DNA of 34,846 nucleotides. Source: Sulfurimonas sp. GTDB taxonomy: Bacteria > Campylobacterota > Campylobacteria > Campylobacterales > Sulfurimonadaceae. Numbering within the stretch: the first letter of the stretch is position 1; every line of letters starts with the position of its first letter. A program made the translations under genes and the position numbers. The stretch spans positions 1 through 34,846 of the forward strand of contig JALUXP010000114.1 in assembly GCA_027013295.1 (NCBI GenBank), read 5' to 3'. Shown in pieces: positions 9,201-16,149 of the stretch. The notes under the pieces were generated by a model. It did not search any database. It saw nothing but the letters and a program-made list of their open reading frames with translations, and was not told the DNA's origin.

Positions 9201-10736
9201 GTGCCAGGTGTTACACTTATCTCACCACCACCACACCATGATATCTATTCTATCGAAGATTTAGCTCAACTTATTTTTGATATGAAACAGGTCAATCCTA
9301 AAGCTCGTGTAGCTGTTAAGCTTGTATCAACTGTTGGTGTTGGAACTATTGCCGCAGGTGTTGCAAAAGCGTATGCAGACAAAATTATCATCTCTGGCGG
9401 TGATGGTGGTACTGGTGCTGCTCCTCTTACCTCTATAAAATTTGCTGGAAATCCATTTGAACTGGGACTCAGTGAAGCACACAATGCTTTAAAAGCAAAT
9501 AACCTTAGAGGTTTAGTAGAAGTTCAAACTGATGGTGGATTAAAAACTGGACTCGATGTTGTCAAAGCAGCACTCCTTGGTGCAGAATCTTATGCTTTTG
9601 GTACTGGGGTTTTAACTATGGTTGGTTGTAAGATGCTTCGTATCTGTCATGTCAATAAATGTTCAGTAGGGATTGCTACACAAAATGAAAAACTTCGTGA
9701 TGAGTATTTTAAAGGAGATGCAGATAAAGTTGTAAATTATTTTACATTTTTGGCAGAAGATATCCGTAGCATCATGGCTACACTTGGATACAAAACGATG
9801 GAGGAGATGATAGGTCAATCTCATATGTTAAAAGTAGTTGATGATGAATTTGCACAAAAATTTGATTTTTCATCTGTCTTGCATCAGGAAGAAGGTGTCA
9901 ATACTCATCAGCAAAAATTTAATCCTCCATTTGATGATAATGCTTATGAAATAGATGTTCTAAAAGAGGCACGAGTTGCCATAGAACAGCCTGAACACCC
10001 TATTAAAATAGAGCGTAAAATAACGAATCTCAATAGAAGTTTTGGTGCGAGAATATCTGGTGAAATCGCTCAATACTATGGAGATAAAGGTCTTAAATCT
10101 GAGACGATTAGAATAAATCTTTCTGGTATAGCTGGACAAGCTCTTGGTGCGTTTTTGATTCCAGGGGTTAGCATCTATCTTAAAGGTGTTGCAAATGATT
10201 ACCTTTGTAAAGGGATGCATGGTGGCAAGGTTATCATCACATCTAAAAATGAAGGTGAAGCGTTTGCTGCTGGTGGTAATACTTGTCTTTATGGGGCTAC
10301 TGGTGGTAAACTCTATGTTTCTGGTTCTGTAGGTGAAAGATTTGCAGTTCGTAATTCAGGTGCTTTTGCTATAGTCGAGGGTACTGGAGATAATGCTTGT
10401 GAATATATGACGGGTGGTGTTGTCATAATCCTTGGAAAAACTGGTATCAACTTTGGTGCAGGTATGACTGGTGGGGTAAGTTTTGTGTATGATGAAGATC
10501 ATTCATTTGTCGAAAATGTAAACCGTGAACTTGTTGAAGCAATTCGCATCGATACTGATGAAGGGGATGAGGCAAGACATTATCTTAAAAAATTGCTCAA
10601 AGACTACTTAGTGGAAACAGGAAGTCAAAAAGCAAAAGATTTACTTGAAAACTTTAGAGTGGAGGTACGAAATTTTTGGTTAGTAAAACCAAAAAATCTT
10701 ACAAAATTACCACTTAATCTTGAGAATGGAGACTAA
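6297..10736 (+). CDS. gltB: Glutamate synthase large (alpha) subunit
   Basis: The 1479-residue GltB converts 2-oxoglutarate plus glutamine to two glutamates. It begins with a 14-residue propeptide before Cys15 (KDNCGFG), the N-terminal nucleophile of the class-II glutaminase domain (to about residue 400). A central domain follows, then the FMN-binding synthase barrel (about 800-1180, with GGDGGTGAAP), and a C-terminal beta-helix of G-x-x-G repeats (about 1240-1430). The 3Fe-4S cluster cysteines are Cys1111, Cys1117 and Cys1122 in CKMLRICHVNKCSVG; Ser replaces the more usual Pro after the last one. Length is normal for bacterial GltB. A strong TTAGGAG site precedes ATG 6297, and gltD follows after 2 nt. 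Confidence 0.97.
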   Translation: MTNNYDLLRSFKDNCGFGLVANIKNKASKKVLDDAVTALERMMHRGAVAADGKTGDGSGLLLSMPDEFLRKIASQNGIELPKQYAVASVFSRDTAETQVIEDVCASNDLKVVLVRDVPVDTKALGEQALVSLPNIVQVFIIPNSIISTDRFDALLYLSRKEVEHKLVSHRDFYISSMSSSVLSYKGLVMPTHIKEFYVDLQDEAFKISFSLFHQRFSTNTLPEWRLAQPFRSVAHNGEINSVEGNRFNVEIKSESIKSDIFTDEEIEKILPILQLNSSDSASADNFFEFLIVNGMDFFKAVRAVIPSAWQNSPHMDPELRAFYEYHSTVFEAWDGPAAFSVTDGRYIGCVLDRNGLRPSKYIITKDNNLLIASEYGVVDIAEDNIKERGRLQSGEMLGLDLKYGKILKNNDINDYLKSSNPYMKWLNEHMIYLQEHVEEQYMSQCDFEGKDIVSRQRYFNITQEIIEQVIEPMMKDSKEAVGSMGDDTPLAAFSNKQRNFTDYFKQKFAQVTNPPIDPIRESVVMSLNTGFGEVHNILNEIPTHAHRLKAISPIITREKLDVLKSFGDKKSPRYQSFYHNKTFSTAYTTNLEEALRQLVDSVVEAVQNDGVRIVILDDIGLSEENVVIPMAMAIGRLNIALSKEKIRHLVSMIAVTGEVVDSHSAAVLLGYGASAVYPNLLFATVIEILEKSKIMHYDCHEALKSVHTALNSGLLKIMSKMGIATIASYRNSGLFDVMGLNERIVKDCFESSHCVLSGLTYDDIDQRLKKYNKLAHSNTGFNKIFPLNIGGFYKFYNGAEHHDFGPSVIHAIHTCVESGKVEDYVKLRDIVNKRGLKYIRDFFEIKSSRKSIDISEVEPKEEIFKRFASAAMSLGSISPEAHETIAMAMNSMGAQSNSGEGGEDPARFDTNRVSKIKQVASGRFGVTPAYLRSAEEIQIKVAQGAKPGEGGQLPGHKVSVLIGKLRHTVPGVTLISPPPHHDIYSIEDLAQLIFDMKQVNPKARVAVKLVSTVGVGTIAAGVAKAYADKIIISGGDGGTGAAPLTSIKFAGNPFELGLSEAHNALKANNLRGLVEVQTDGGLKTGLDVVKAALLGAESYAFGTGVLTMVGCKMLRICHVNKCSVGIATQNEKLRDEYFKGDADKVVNYFTFLAEDIRSIMATLGYKTMEEMIGQSHMLKVVDDEFAQKFDFSSVLHQEEGVNTHQQKFNPPFDDNAYEIDVLKEARVAIEQPEHPIKIERKITNLNRSFGARISGEIAQYYGDKGLKSETIRINLSGIAGQALGAFLIPGVSIYLKGVANDYLCKGMHGGKVIITSKNEGEAFAAGGNTCLYGATGGKLYVSGSVGERFAVRNSGAFAIVEGTGDNACEYMTGGVVIILGKTGINFGAGMTGGVSFVYDEDHSFVENVNRELVEAIRIDTDEGDEARHYLKKLLKDYLVETGSQKAKDLLENFRVEVRNFWLVKPKNLTKLPLNLENGD

Positions 10737-10738
10737 TC

Positions 10739-12124
10739 ATGAGAGAATATTTAAACATTGAAAGAATAGAAGCAAAAAAAAGATTAGTTGTGGAGCGTAC
10801 AAAAGACTTTGGTGAGATATATGAGGTTTTTGATAAAGATGAAGCGAGTACACAAAGTGAACGATGTATCCAATGTGGTGATCCATATTGTCTCAACAAG
10901 TGTCCACTTCATAACTATGTACCACAATGGCTTAAAGCTGTTAGTGAAAAAGATTTGGAATTTGCATTTAAGCTTTCTAATGAACCATCCCCCTTTCCAG
11001 AAGTTATGGGGCGTGTCTGTCCACATGATAAGCTTTGTGAAGGTGACTGTACCTTAAATGATGGACATGGTGCTATCACTATTGGCTCTGTTGAAACACA
11101 CATTACAGAAGCTGGATTTAAAGCTGGTTTTAAACCAGAGTTTCCAGAACTAAAAAGTGGTAAAAAAGTAGCCATCATAGGGAGTGGTCCTGCTGGACTT
11201 TCCGCTGCAACATATCTACTTCGCTCAGGCATAGAAGTAACTATGTATGAAAGAGCTGACCGTGCTGGTGGACTACTAACTTATGGTATTCCAAATTTTA
11301 AACTCGATAAAAAGATTGTAGAACGCCGTGTAAACTTGTTGGTTGAAGCGGGTATGAAACTTGTACTCAACTGTAATGTTGGAAAAGATTTAAGTTTTGA
11401 AGAGATTGCTAATGCTCATGATGCTATGTTTATTGGAGTGGGAGCTACAAAGGCAAAAAAAGCTTCTATGAATGGTGAAACAGCTCCAAATGTACATGAT
11501 GCTATGGATTATTTGACAAATATTCAAAAGAAAAATTTTCATGCTGTATATGATAAAAAATTTGATTTTAAAGATCTTAATGTTGTCGTTATTGGTGGTG
11601 GAGATACGGCTATGGATTGCCTTAGAACTGCAAAGCGTGAGGGTGCGAAATCTGTAACTTGTTTGTACCGTAGAGATGAGAAAAATATGCCAGGAAGTAA
11701 AAAAGAGTATAAAAATGCGATGGAAGAGGGGGTTGACTTTGTCTTTCTTACCTCTCCAAAAGAGATAATCCTAAATGATAAAGGGGTAGCTATAGCGGTT
11801 GAGACTCTAAAGATGTCCCTTGGTGTTAAAGATGAATCTGGTCGTCAAAAAGTTGAAGAGATGAAAGGGACCAATGCGAGACTCAGTGCTGATATTATCA
11901 TCATGTCTCTAGGCTTTGATACTGAAGTTCCAGCTTTTTTAGCTGAAAATGGGATAGAAACAAACAAATGGGGTGAGATCATCATAGAGGAAGAAACACA
12001 TGAGACATCGACTTCTGGCATCTTCGCTGGTGGAGATTGTTATCGCGGAGCAGACTTAGTTGTGACAGCAGCCTTTGATGGTCGTGAAGCAGCCCGTTCT
12101 ATAACTAAATCACTTCTTAAATAA
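10739..12124 (+). CDS. gltD: Glutamate synthase small (beta) subunit
   Basis: The 461-residue beta subunit oxidises NAD(P)H and passes electrons through FAD and 4Fe-4S clusters to GltB. The N-terminal cysteine set is Cys43, 46, 51, 55 (CIQCGDPYCLNKC) and Cys94, 100, 104 (CPHDKLCEGDC). The FAD dinucleotide fold is GSGPAG at about 148-153, followed by the acidic residue of MYERADRAGG. The pyridine-nucleotide site is VVIGGGDTAMD near 283, and the C-terminal IFAGGDCYRGADLVVTA binds FAD. The start is 2 nt after the gltB stop, with GGAG just inside gltB as ribosome-binding site. The operon ends at the hairpin at 12130-12154. Confidence 0.96.
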   Translation: MREYLNIERIEAKKRLVVERTKDFGEIYEVFDKDEASTQSERCIQCGDPYCLNKCPLHNYVPQWLKAVSEKDLEFAFKLSNEPSPFPEVMGRVCPHDKLCEGDCTLNDGHGAITIGSVETHITEAGFKAGFKPEFPELKSGKKVAIIGSGPAGLSAATYLLRSGIEVTMYERADRAGGLLTYGIPNFKLDKKIVERRVNLLVEAGMKLVLNCNVGKDLSFEEIANAHDAMFIGVGATKAKKASMNGETAPNVHDAMDYLTNIQKKNFHAVYDKKFDFKDLNVVVIGGGDTAMDCLRTAKREGAKSVTCLYRRDEKNMPGSKKEYKNAMEEGVDFVFLTSPKEIILNDKGVAIAVETLKMSLGVKDESGRQKVEEMKGTNARLSADIIIMSLGFDTEVPAFLAENGIETNKWGEIIIEEETHETSTSGIFAGGDCYRGADLVVTAAFDGREAARSITKSLLK

Positions 12125-12129
12125 TTAAA

Positions 12130-12154
12130 AAACAACGCATCGTTTGCGTTGTTT
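12130..12154. terminator. Bidirectional Rho-independent terminator between gltD and the DsbD/TauE-like gene
   Basis: A 10-bp perfect stem (AAACAACGCA with TGCGTTGTTT) closes a 5-nt loop. The flank on the minus-strand side is a run of six T residues, and the plus-strand side has a shorter T run. It lies between the two convergent stop codons at 12124 and 12171, as expected for a shared terminator. Confidence 0.8.
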
Positions 12155-12170
12155 ACACTTCTGTTAAAGA

Positions 12171-12845
12171 TTAAAAATACTTTAAACCATTGTAAATAGT
12201 AAAAGCACCATAAACTAGGACACTCAAAGATGCTATGTTCATCATCATAGCTCTAAATTTTGTTGCTCGTGCAAGTGAAGCAATAAAACCTAAAGAAAAC
12301 ATTGCAGGTATGGTACTGAGTCCGAAGATAAACATAACAAATGCTCCATAAAGTGGTTGGGCTGTGCTTGCTGCTGTGATAGCAAAAAAGTAAACAAAAC
12401 CACATGGAAGTAATCCATTGAGCATCCCTAAGATAAAAAAACTACTATTGGATTTTGAATTTAGAATCTTATGAAATGTTTGTTTGTAGATCATCGAAGA
12501 GGAGAGTGAATGTTCTATAAGGGTTAAAAATTTTAACTTTCCAAGTAAAGAGAGCCCTGCTAAAAACATTAAAAGACCAGTAACTATGAGCAAGATACCA
12601 TTTGCTGTACTTGAATATGTTATCACTCCGCCGAGAAAACCAAACAAAGCTCCAAGTGAGGTATATGTAGTGACTCGTCCTAAAGAGTACAATAGATGTG
12701 CAAGACCTTGAGATATTTTACTTGTATTTGGATCTATCATCTTTGCAGAATATGCCATAACTATCCCTCCACACATCCCTATACAATGTCCAAAAGACCC
12801 TATAAAAGCAATAGATACAATAGTTACAATATTTATTTCACTCAT
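12171..12845 (-). CDS. DsbD/TauE-superfamily membrane protein with GHCIGMCGG motif
   Basis: This 224-residue protein has about six membrane helices and the two hallmark segments of the cytochrome-biogenesis-like transmembrane family usually labelled sulfite exporter TauE/SafE or DsbD_2: GHCIGMCGG (Cys21, Cys25) in helix 1 and GLLPCGFVY (Cys148) at the start of a later helix. Related proteins often accompany cbb3 oxidase assembly genes and are thought to move reducing power or metal ions across the inner membrane. No such genes lie here, so the substrate is open. Its ATG overlaps the stop of the HD-domain gene as ATGA, making it the last gene of the five-gene run that starts at 15733. Confidence 0.72.
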   Translation of the reverse strand: MSEINIVTIVSIAFIGSFGHCIGMCGGIVMAYSAKMIDPNTSKISQGLAHLLYSLGRVTTYTSLGALFGFLGGVITYSSTANGILLIVTGLLMFLAGLSLLGKLKFLTLIEHSLSSSMIYKQTFHKILNSKSNSSFFILGMLNGLLPCGFVYFFAITAASTAQPLYGAFVMFIFGLSTIPAMFSLGFIASLARATKFRAMMMNIASLSVLVYGAFTIYNGLKYF

Positions 12846-13315
12846 CTTCTTCTCTTTCCTTTTGCTAAATCATCACATACTAAAAAAAGTTCTAACTCTT
12901 TGTGCATCTTGATATCTAAACTATCCCAAATCAATTTTTTTTGCTTATACCTTGTGAAATCTTCAGTTTTTGACTTTTTAATATCTCGGATAAGGTAATG
13001 GTATCTGACTACATTTTTTGTGTATTGACTGATGAATGACCAATTTCTGACAATATTATAACCTATTTCTTCATGATCTGTAAAACTATATTCATCAAAC
13101 TCAAAATCCTCTGCATCTTTTCTATAAGCACATACAGGTTTACCAATATCATGCAAGAAGGCTGCAGGGATAAACCTAAAATACCCTTTTTTGATAACAT
13201 AATAAACAACTCGCAAGGTATGCACAAGCACTCCATGCTGATGCCACTTATTTTGCACTAAAAAAAGTGATTTTAAAAATGGTTTTGATAATATTCTATT
13301 TCTCACATGGTTCAT
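12842..13315 (-). CDS. HD-domain phosphohydrolase-like protein
   Basis: The 157-residue protein is a stand-alone HD domain. Metal-ligand candidates are His32 (HTLR), His55-Asp56 (LHDIGKP), His81 (DHEEIG), His106 (VRYHY) and Asp148 (CDDLAKG), a full set for a binuclear site. Such domains hydrolyse phosphoesters, often nucleotides or RNA 2',3'-phosphates; nothing here fixes the substrate. The frame can be extended to a TTG at 13333, but ATG 13315 has AAAGAG a few bases upstream and is preferred. It overlaps the recombinase gene by 20 nt and ends in an ATGA overlap with the next gene. The C-terminus is very basic (AKGKRRR), possibly for nucleic-acid contact. Confidence 0.72.
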   Translation of the reverse strand: MNHVRNRILSKPFLKSLFLVQNKWHQHGVLVHTLRVVYYVIKKGYFRFIPAAFLHDIGKPVCAYRKDAEDFEFDEYSFTDHEEIGYNIVRNWSFISQYTKNVVRYHYLIRDIKKSKTEDFTRYKQKKLIWDSLDIKMHKELELFLVCDDLAKGKRRR

Positions 13316-14159
13316 AGATCTCTTTCTGTGCAAGTGGATGACATACTTGCAATGTCTCTTGTAGATGTTGTTTTTGGATGTGTGTATATATCTGTGTTGT
13401 CAAAAGAGAAGCATGCCCCAATAGCTCCTGAACTACCCGTAAATCTGCTCCACCTGTTATGAGTGATGTTGCATAAGAGTGCCTTAGAACATGTGGGGAG
13501 ACTCCAAGATACTTTTGAGTGGTTTTAAAAGCACTCACTCTACTGAGTTTACCACCTTGATAATTACACCATATATAATCTTTATCAAAACTTAGTGCAT
13601 CAAGATAAAGTTCTAGTGCATCAATAGCTTTTTGTGCTATTGGCACGATGCGTTCCTTATCACCTTTAGCATGACGGATTAAAAGCCAACCATCTTCTAT
13701 ATCCCCTTTTTTAAGCTCAAGTGCTTCACTGATACGAGTTCCTGTTGCATACAAAAACAATATAAGAGCATAGTCCCTCAAACCAATCCATGAAGATCTA
13801 TCTATCAATTTAAGTGAAGTCAATATCTCATTAAATGATAAAAATTTTGGTAAAAGTTTTGGTATTTTTGCAGATCTAAGTTTGGTCTTTTCAAGTAAAA
13901 ATTTATTTTTATAACAAAAATCAAAGAAAGCATTTAAGGAGGATAGTTTACGATTGAGTGTCCGTTTATTTTTATAGCTAGATAAAACTTCTAAAATAGT
14001 TTTGGACTCTAAAGTGATAAGAGGTTTCTCCAATTGTTTTTCTATAGCACTCAAATCACTCAGATAAGCACTCACACTTTTTTTGTTTAAAGCTTTTGTA
14101 ATTGTTATATACTCAATAAAAGCTTCTAACTCATTACTCAACTGAGATATATTGGTCAC
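13296..14159 (-). CDS. Xer-type tyrosine recombinase
   Basis: The 287-residue protein has an N-terminal SAM-like core-binding domain (about 8-95) and a C-terminal catalytic domain with the complete active-site set: Arg142 (TGTRISE), Lys165 (HAKGDKER), His223 and Arg226 (HVLRHSYA), His249 (LLGHAS) and Tyr258 (IYTH). The size fits XerC/XerD; the single-recombinase XerH of Campylobacter and Helicobacter is longer, so whether this is the dif recombinase is unclear. No att sites, excisionase or phage genes flank it, which argues for a housekeeping role. The start is GTG 14159: an in-frame TAG lies directly upstream and no ATG exists near the N-terminus. It overlaps the lipoprotein gene by 26 nt, suggesting coupled translation. 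Confidence 0.82.
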   Translation of the reverse strand: MTNISQLSNELEAFIEYITITKALNKKSVSAYLSDLSAIEKQLEKPLITLESKTILEVLSSYKNKRTLNRKLSSLNAFFDFCYKNKFLLEKTKLRSAKIPKLLPKFLSFNEILTSLKLIDRSSWIGLRDYALILFLYATGTRISEALELKKGDIEDGWLLIRHAKGDKERIVPIAQKAIDALELYLDALSFDKDYIWCNYQGGKLSRVSAFKTTQKYLGVSPHVLRHSYATSLITGGADLRVVQELLGHASLLTTQIYTHIQKQHLQETLQVCHPLAQKEIYEPCEK

Positions 14160-15132
14160 CTACATAAAAAATCTTATCCGTAACATAAACAAATCCATCA
14201 TCAACATCTACTTCATACACCTTGTAAGTCAATAAGTTTTTAGACAATTCTATGAGATAACCCTCTTTTTCAAGTGCATAAATCTTATCTTTATATGATA
14301 TTAAACCCAAAAAATGTGCAAAAGGAAATTTTACCTTGGCTATCACTTGTAACTCTGGTGTTAAAGATATAAGTTCACCTTGTTTTGTTGTGATGTAGAT
14401 AATATTACTTTTCTCATAAATAGCATTTCTTATCTCATATTTCACTCGTATCTCTTTTTGTGCAAATGATAAAAGTTTTGTACCAGTGAATGCTATTAAC
14501 TTATCTTCTACAACATCAAAAGAGATGATATTGTTAAAATTGTCTTGGGATGAAACGATGATACTTCTTAACTTTTTCTTTTGTGTTACGCTCACAATAA
14601 CTATCTTACCATCAAGTGTTAAAAATAATACTAAATCATTCATAAAGTATGGTTTAACAATCTTTGCATTGACAATTTTAGGTGCAATACCCGGCTCTTT
14701 AAGTAGTAGTTTTTTCGATGCAATAGAGTATAATGCCATCTCATTGTCAGCAAACAAAACTGCTAAAACATCATCTTTTACACTTGCAGTCGCAATAGTC
14801 TTTGAGAGGTGAAATTTTTCAACCATATTTTTATCTGCAATAAACTGCAAAGTTAAATCACCATCTATCGATGCACTCAATACCCATCCATCACTATGCG
14901 AGATAAGTCTTTGGTCTGTTTCTATCCGTATACCAGTAGGCTTTCCATCAACGAGAACCTCTCTATCCCTGAGGAGTGCTGCATCTAATGTTGTATCGAT
15001 GATAACCTTATCGGAAAGATCATTATGTGCCCATTGCCCAAGCACTTGTTTTGGCGTATAAACCTCTCTGGAACTACAAGCACTAAAGAAGATCAAAAGT
15101 GCAGGGATGAAAAAAAGAGAGATAAACTTCAA
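14134..15132 (-). CDS. BamB-like beta-propeller lipoprotein
   Basis: This 332-residue protein starts with a lipoprotein signal (lipobox FSAC, lipidated Cys19), so it should sit in a membrane facing the periplasm. The rest is a series of about seven repeats of roughly 40 residues with a hydrophobic strand, a loop and DG or G turn: DGWVLSASIDGDLTL, DDVLAVLFADNEMALYSI, NDLVLFLTLDGKIVIVSV, NIIYITTKQGELISL and DKIYALEKEGYLIEL. This is a PQQ-type beta-propeller as in BamB. It follows a YfgM-like gene, the same pair order as yfgM-bamB in E. coli. Function in outer-membrane protein assembly is inferred from this. The start is TTG 15132; upstream in frame only ATC separates it from a stop. No close sequence identity to BamB can be claimed by eye. 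Confidence 0.6.
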   Translation of the reverse strand: MKFISLFFIPALLIFFSACSSREVYTPKQVLGQWAHNDLSDKVIIDTTLDAALLRDREVLVDGKPTGIRIETDQRLISHSDGWVLSASIDGDLTLQFIADKNMVEKFHLSKTIATASVKDDVLAVLFADNEMALYSIASKKLLLKEPGIAPKIVNAKIVKPYFMNDLVLFLTLDGKIVIVSVTQKKKLRSIIVSSQDNFNNIISFDVVEDKLIAFTGTKLLSFAQKEIRVKYEIRNAIYEKSNIIYITTKQGELISLTPELQVIAKVKFPFAHFLGLISYKDKIYALEKEGYLIELSKNLLTYKVYEVDVDDGFVYVTDKIFYVGDQYISVE

Positions 15133-15136
15133 GATA

Positions 15137-15733
15137 TCACTTTACTCCATAGTGTGAAAGAGCTAATACAATTTTACTTAAAGGGGAAGTTGCAGATACT
15201 TGTTTCAACTTTTGATGTGCTTTATCTAACTCATTTTTGTCTAAAAAGATAATTGCACTTTGTACTAAAGCTAAATCCTTATAGATAGCCCCCTGTCTCA
15301 TTGAATAATCATTAAGTTTATCAACATTTCCACTTTGACTTGCAACTTCATAACTTGCTAAATCACCGATTAAATTAGCCTTTGAAGATTGAAGTTTTTT
15401 TAATGTCTCAATATCTTTATGAACTATTGCTTGTGAAAAACTCCAAACATCATAAAGGTTAGGAGACAAATGACTCAGTTGAGTTTTTGCATTTTCATCC
15501 TTTGAGTTTGCTTTTAAAGTTGCTAGAAGTTGATTTGCTTCTTTTACCTCAGAATTTTTGTTTGCCTCTAACACTACATTTGCAACAACAACAACGATGA
15601 CGGCAACAACTAACCCAATCATAATATTTTTATATTTTTTTACAAATTTTTCAGTGATAACTGCTTTTTCAAAAAATTTCTCTTCTGAATTAAGTTCCTC
15701 TTTTACCATACTCATGTTTTCTTTTAAGCTCAA
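15137..15733 (-). CDS. YfgM-like single-pass membrane protein with TPR-like periplasmic domain
   Basis: The 198-residue protein has a charged cytoplasmic N-terminus (about 36 residues, rich in Glu and Lys), one membrane helix at about 37-57 (IMIGLVVAVIVVVVANVVL) and an alpha-helical periplasmic part with helical pairs such as AIVHKDIETLKKLQSSKA and LDKNELDKAHQKLKQVSA. This is the plan of YfgM, the SecYEG/PpiD-associated periplasmic chaperone-like protein. The start is TTG 15733, supported by TAAGGA 7 nt upstream; ATG 15715 is a weaker alternative. The BamB-like gene follows after 4 nt. Identification rests on topology and gene order, not on a strong sequence signature. Confidence 0.58.
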   Translation of the reverse strand: MSLKENMSMVKEELNSEEKFFEKAVITEKFVKKYKNIMIGLVVAVIVVVVANVVLEANKNSEVKEANQLLATLKANSKDENAKTQLSHLSPNLYDVWSFSQAIVHKDIETLKKLQSSKANLIGDLASYEVASQSGNVDKLNDYSMRQGAIYKDLALVQSAIIFLDKNELDKAHQKLKQVSATSPLSKIVLALSHYGVK

Positions 15734-15814
15734 AAATAATCCTTAATTTTTCTTTGAATGTAATACTACCCTATAGTTTGTTAAATTTTTATCAAAAAGA
15801 CAAGTTTTTTTCGT

Positions 15815-15820
15815 TACAAT
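15815..15820 (+). promoter_or_regulatory. Candidate -10 box for gatC-pilT
   Basis: TACAAT lies 28 nt before the gatC ATG and is preceded by a T-rich run, as usual for sigma-70 promoters of this phylum. The gap 15734-15848 also has to hold the promoter of the divergent run; TAGTAT at 15763-15768 on the minus strand is a weak candidate there. Confidence 0.4.
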
Positions 15821-15848
15821 CTTACAAAATATATTTATAAGGTAACAA

Positions 15849-16139
15849 ATGCAAGTAGATGACGCACTTTTAAGTAAGTTAGAGAAATTATCTTTTTTAA
15901 AAGTAGATGAAAATAAACGCCAAGAGATCATCTCTCAACTTTCAGAAATAGTAAGCTTTGTTGACAATCTTAGTCAACTCAGTACGGATAAAGTTGATGA
16001 TAATTTTGCTATGAATGATGATGCTACACAAGTGAGAGTTGATGAACCATTCATCGATACTTCCATCAATGAAAATATTCTCAAACATGCACCACAAAGT
16101 GCAGACAATTTTTTCATCGTTCCAAAAATCATAGAATAA
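15849..16139 (+). CDS. gatC: Asp-tRNA(Asn)/Glu-tRNA(Gln) amidotransferase subunit C
   Basis: The 96-residue GatC stabilises the GatA-GatB interface of the amidotransferase that converts misacylated Glu-tRNA(Gln) or Asp-tRNA(Asn). The pattern is typical: MQVDDALLSKLEKLSFLKV at the N-terminus, then a helix with EIVSFVDNLSQL, a loop with RVDEP and the C-terminal ending FFIVPKIIE. Length is normal. AAGG lies 8 nt before the ATG. gatA and gatB are not in the window, so the complex is encoded at separate loci, as often in this phylum. pilT follows 10 nt downstream. Confidence 0.9.
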   Translation: MQVDDALLSKLEKLSFLKVDENKRQEIISQLSEIVSFVDNLSQLSTDKVDDNFAMNDDATQVRVDEPFIDTSINENILKHAPQSADNFFIVPKIIE

Positions 16140-16149
16140 AGGTAAACAT

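Noticed and set aside
13315-13333. TTG start for the HD-domain gene adding six residues
   Set aside because: ATG 13315 has a better-placed AAAGAG; the extra residues lie in the recombinase overlap and show no conserved pattern.
13296-14159. Recombinase as sign of a prophage or integrative element
   Set aside because: No att repeats, excisionase, phage or conjugation genes are nearby, and it overlaps a conserved-looking gene run on both sides.
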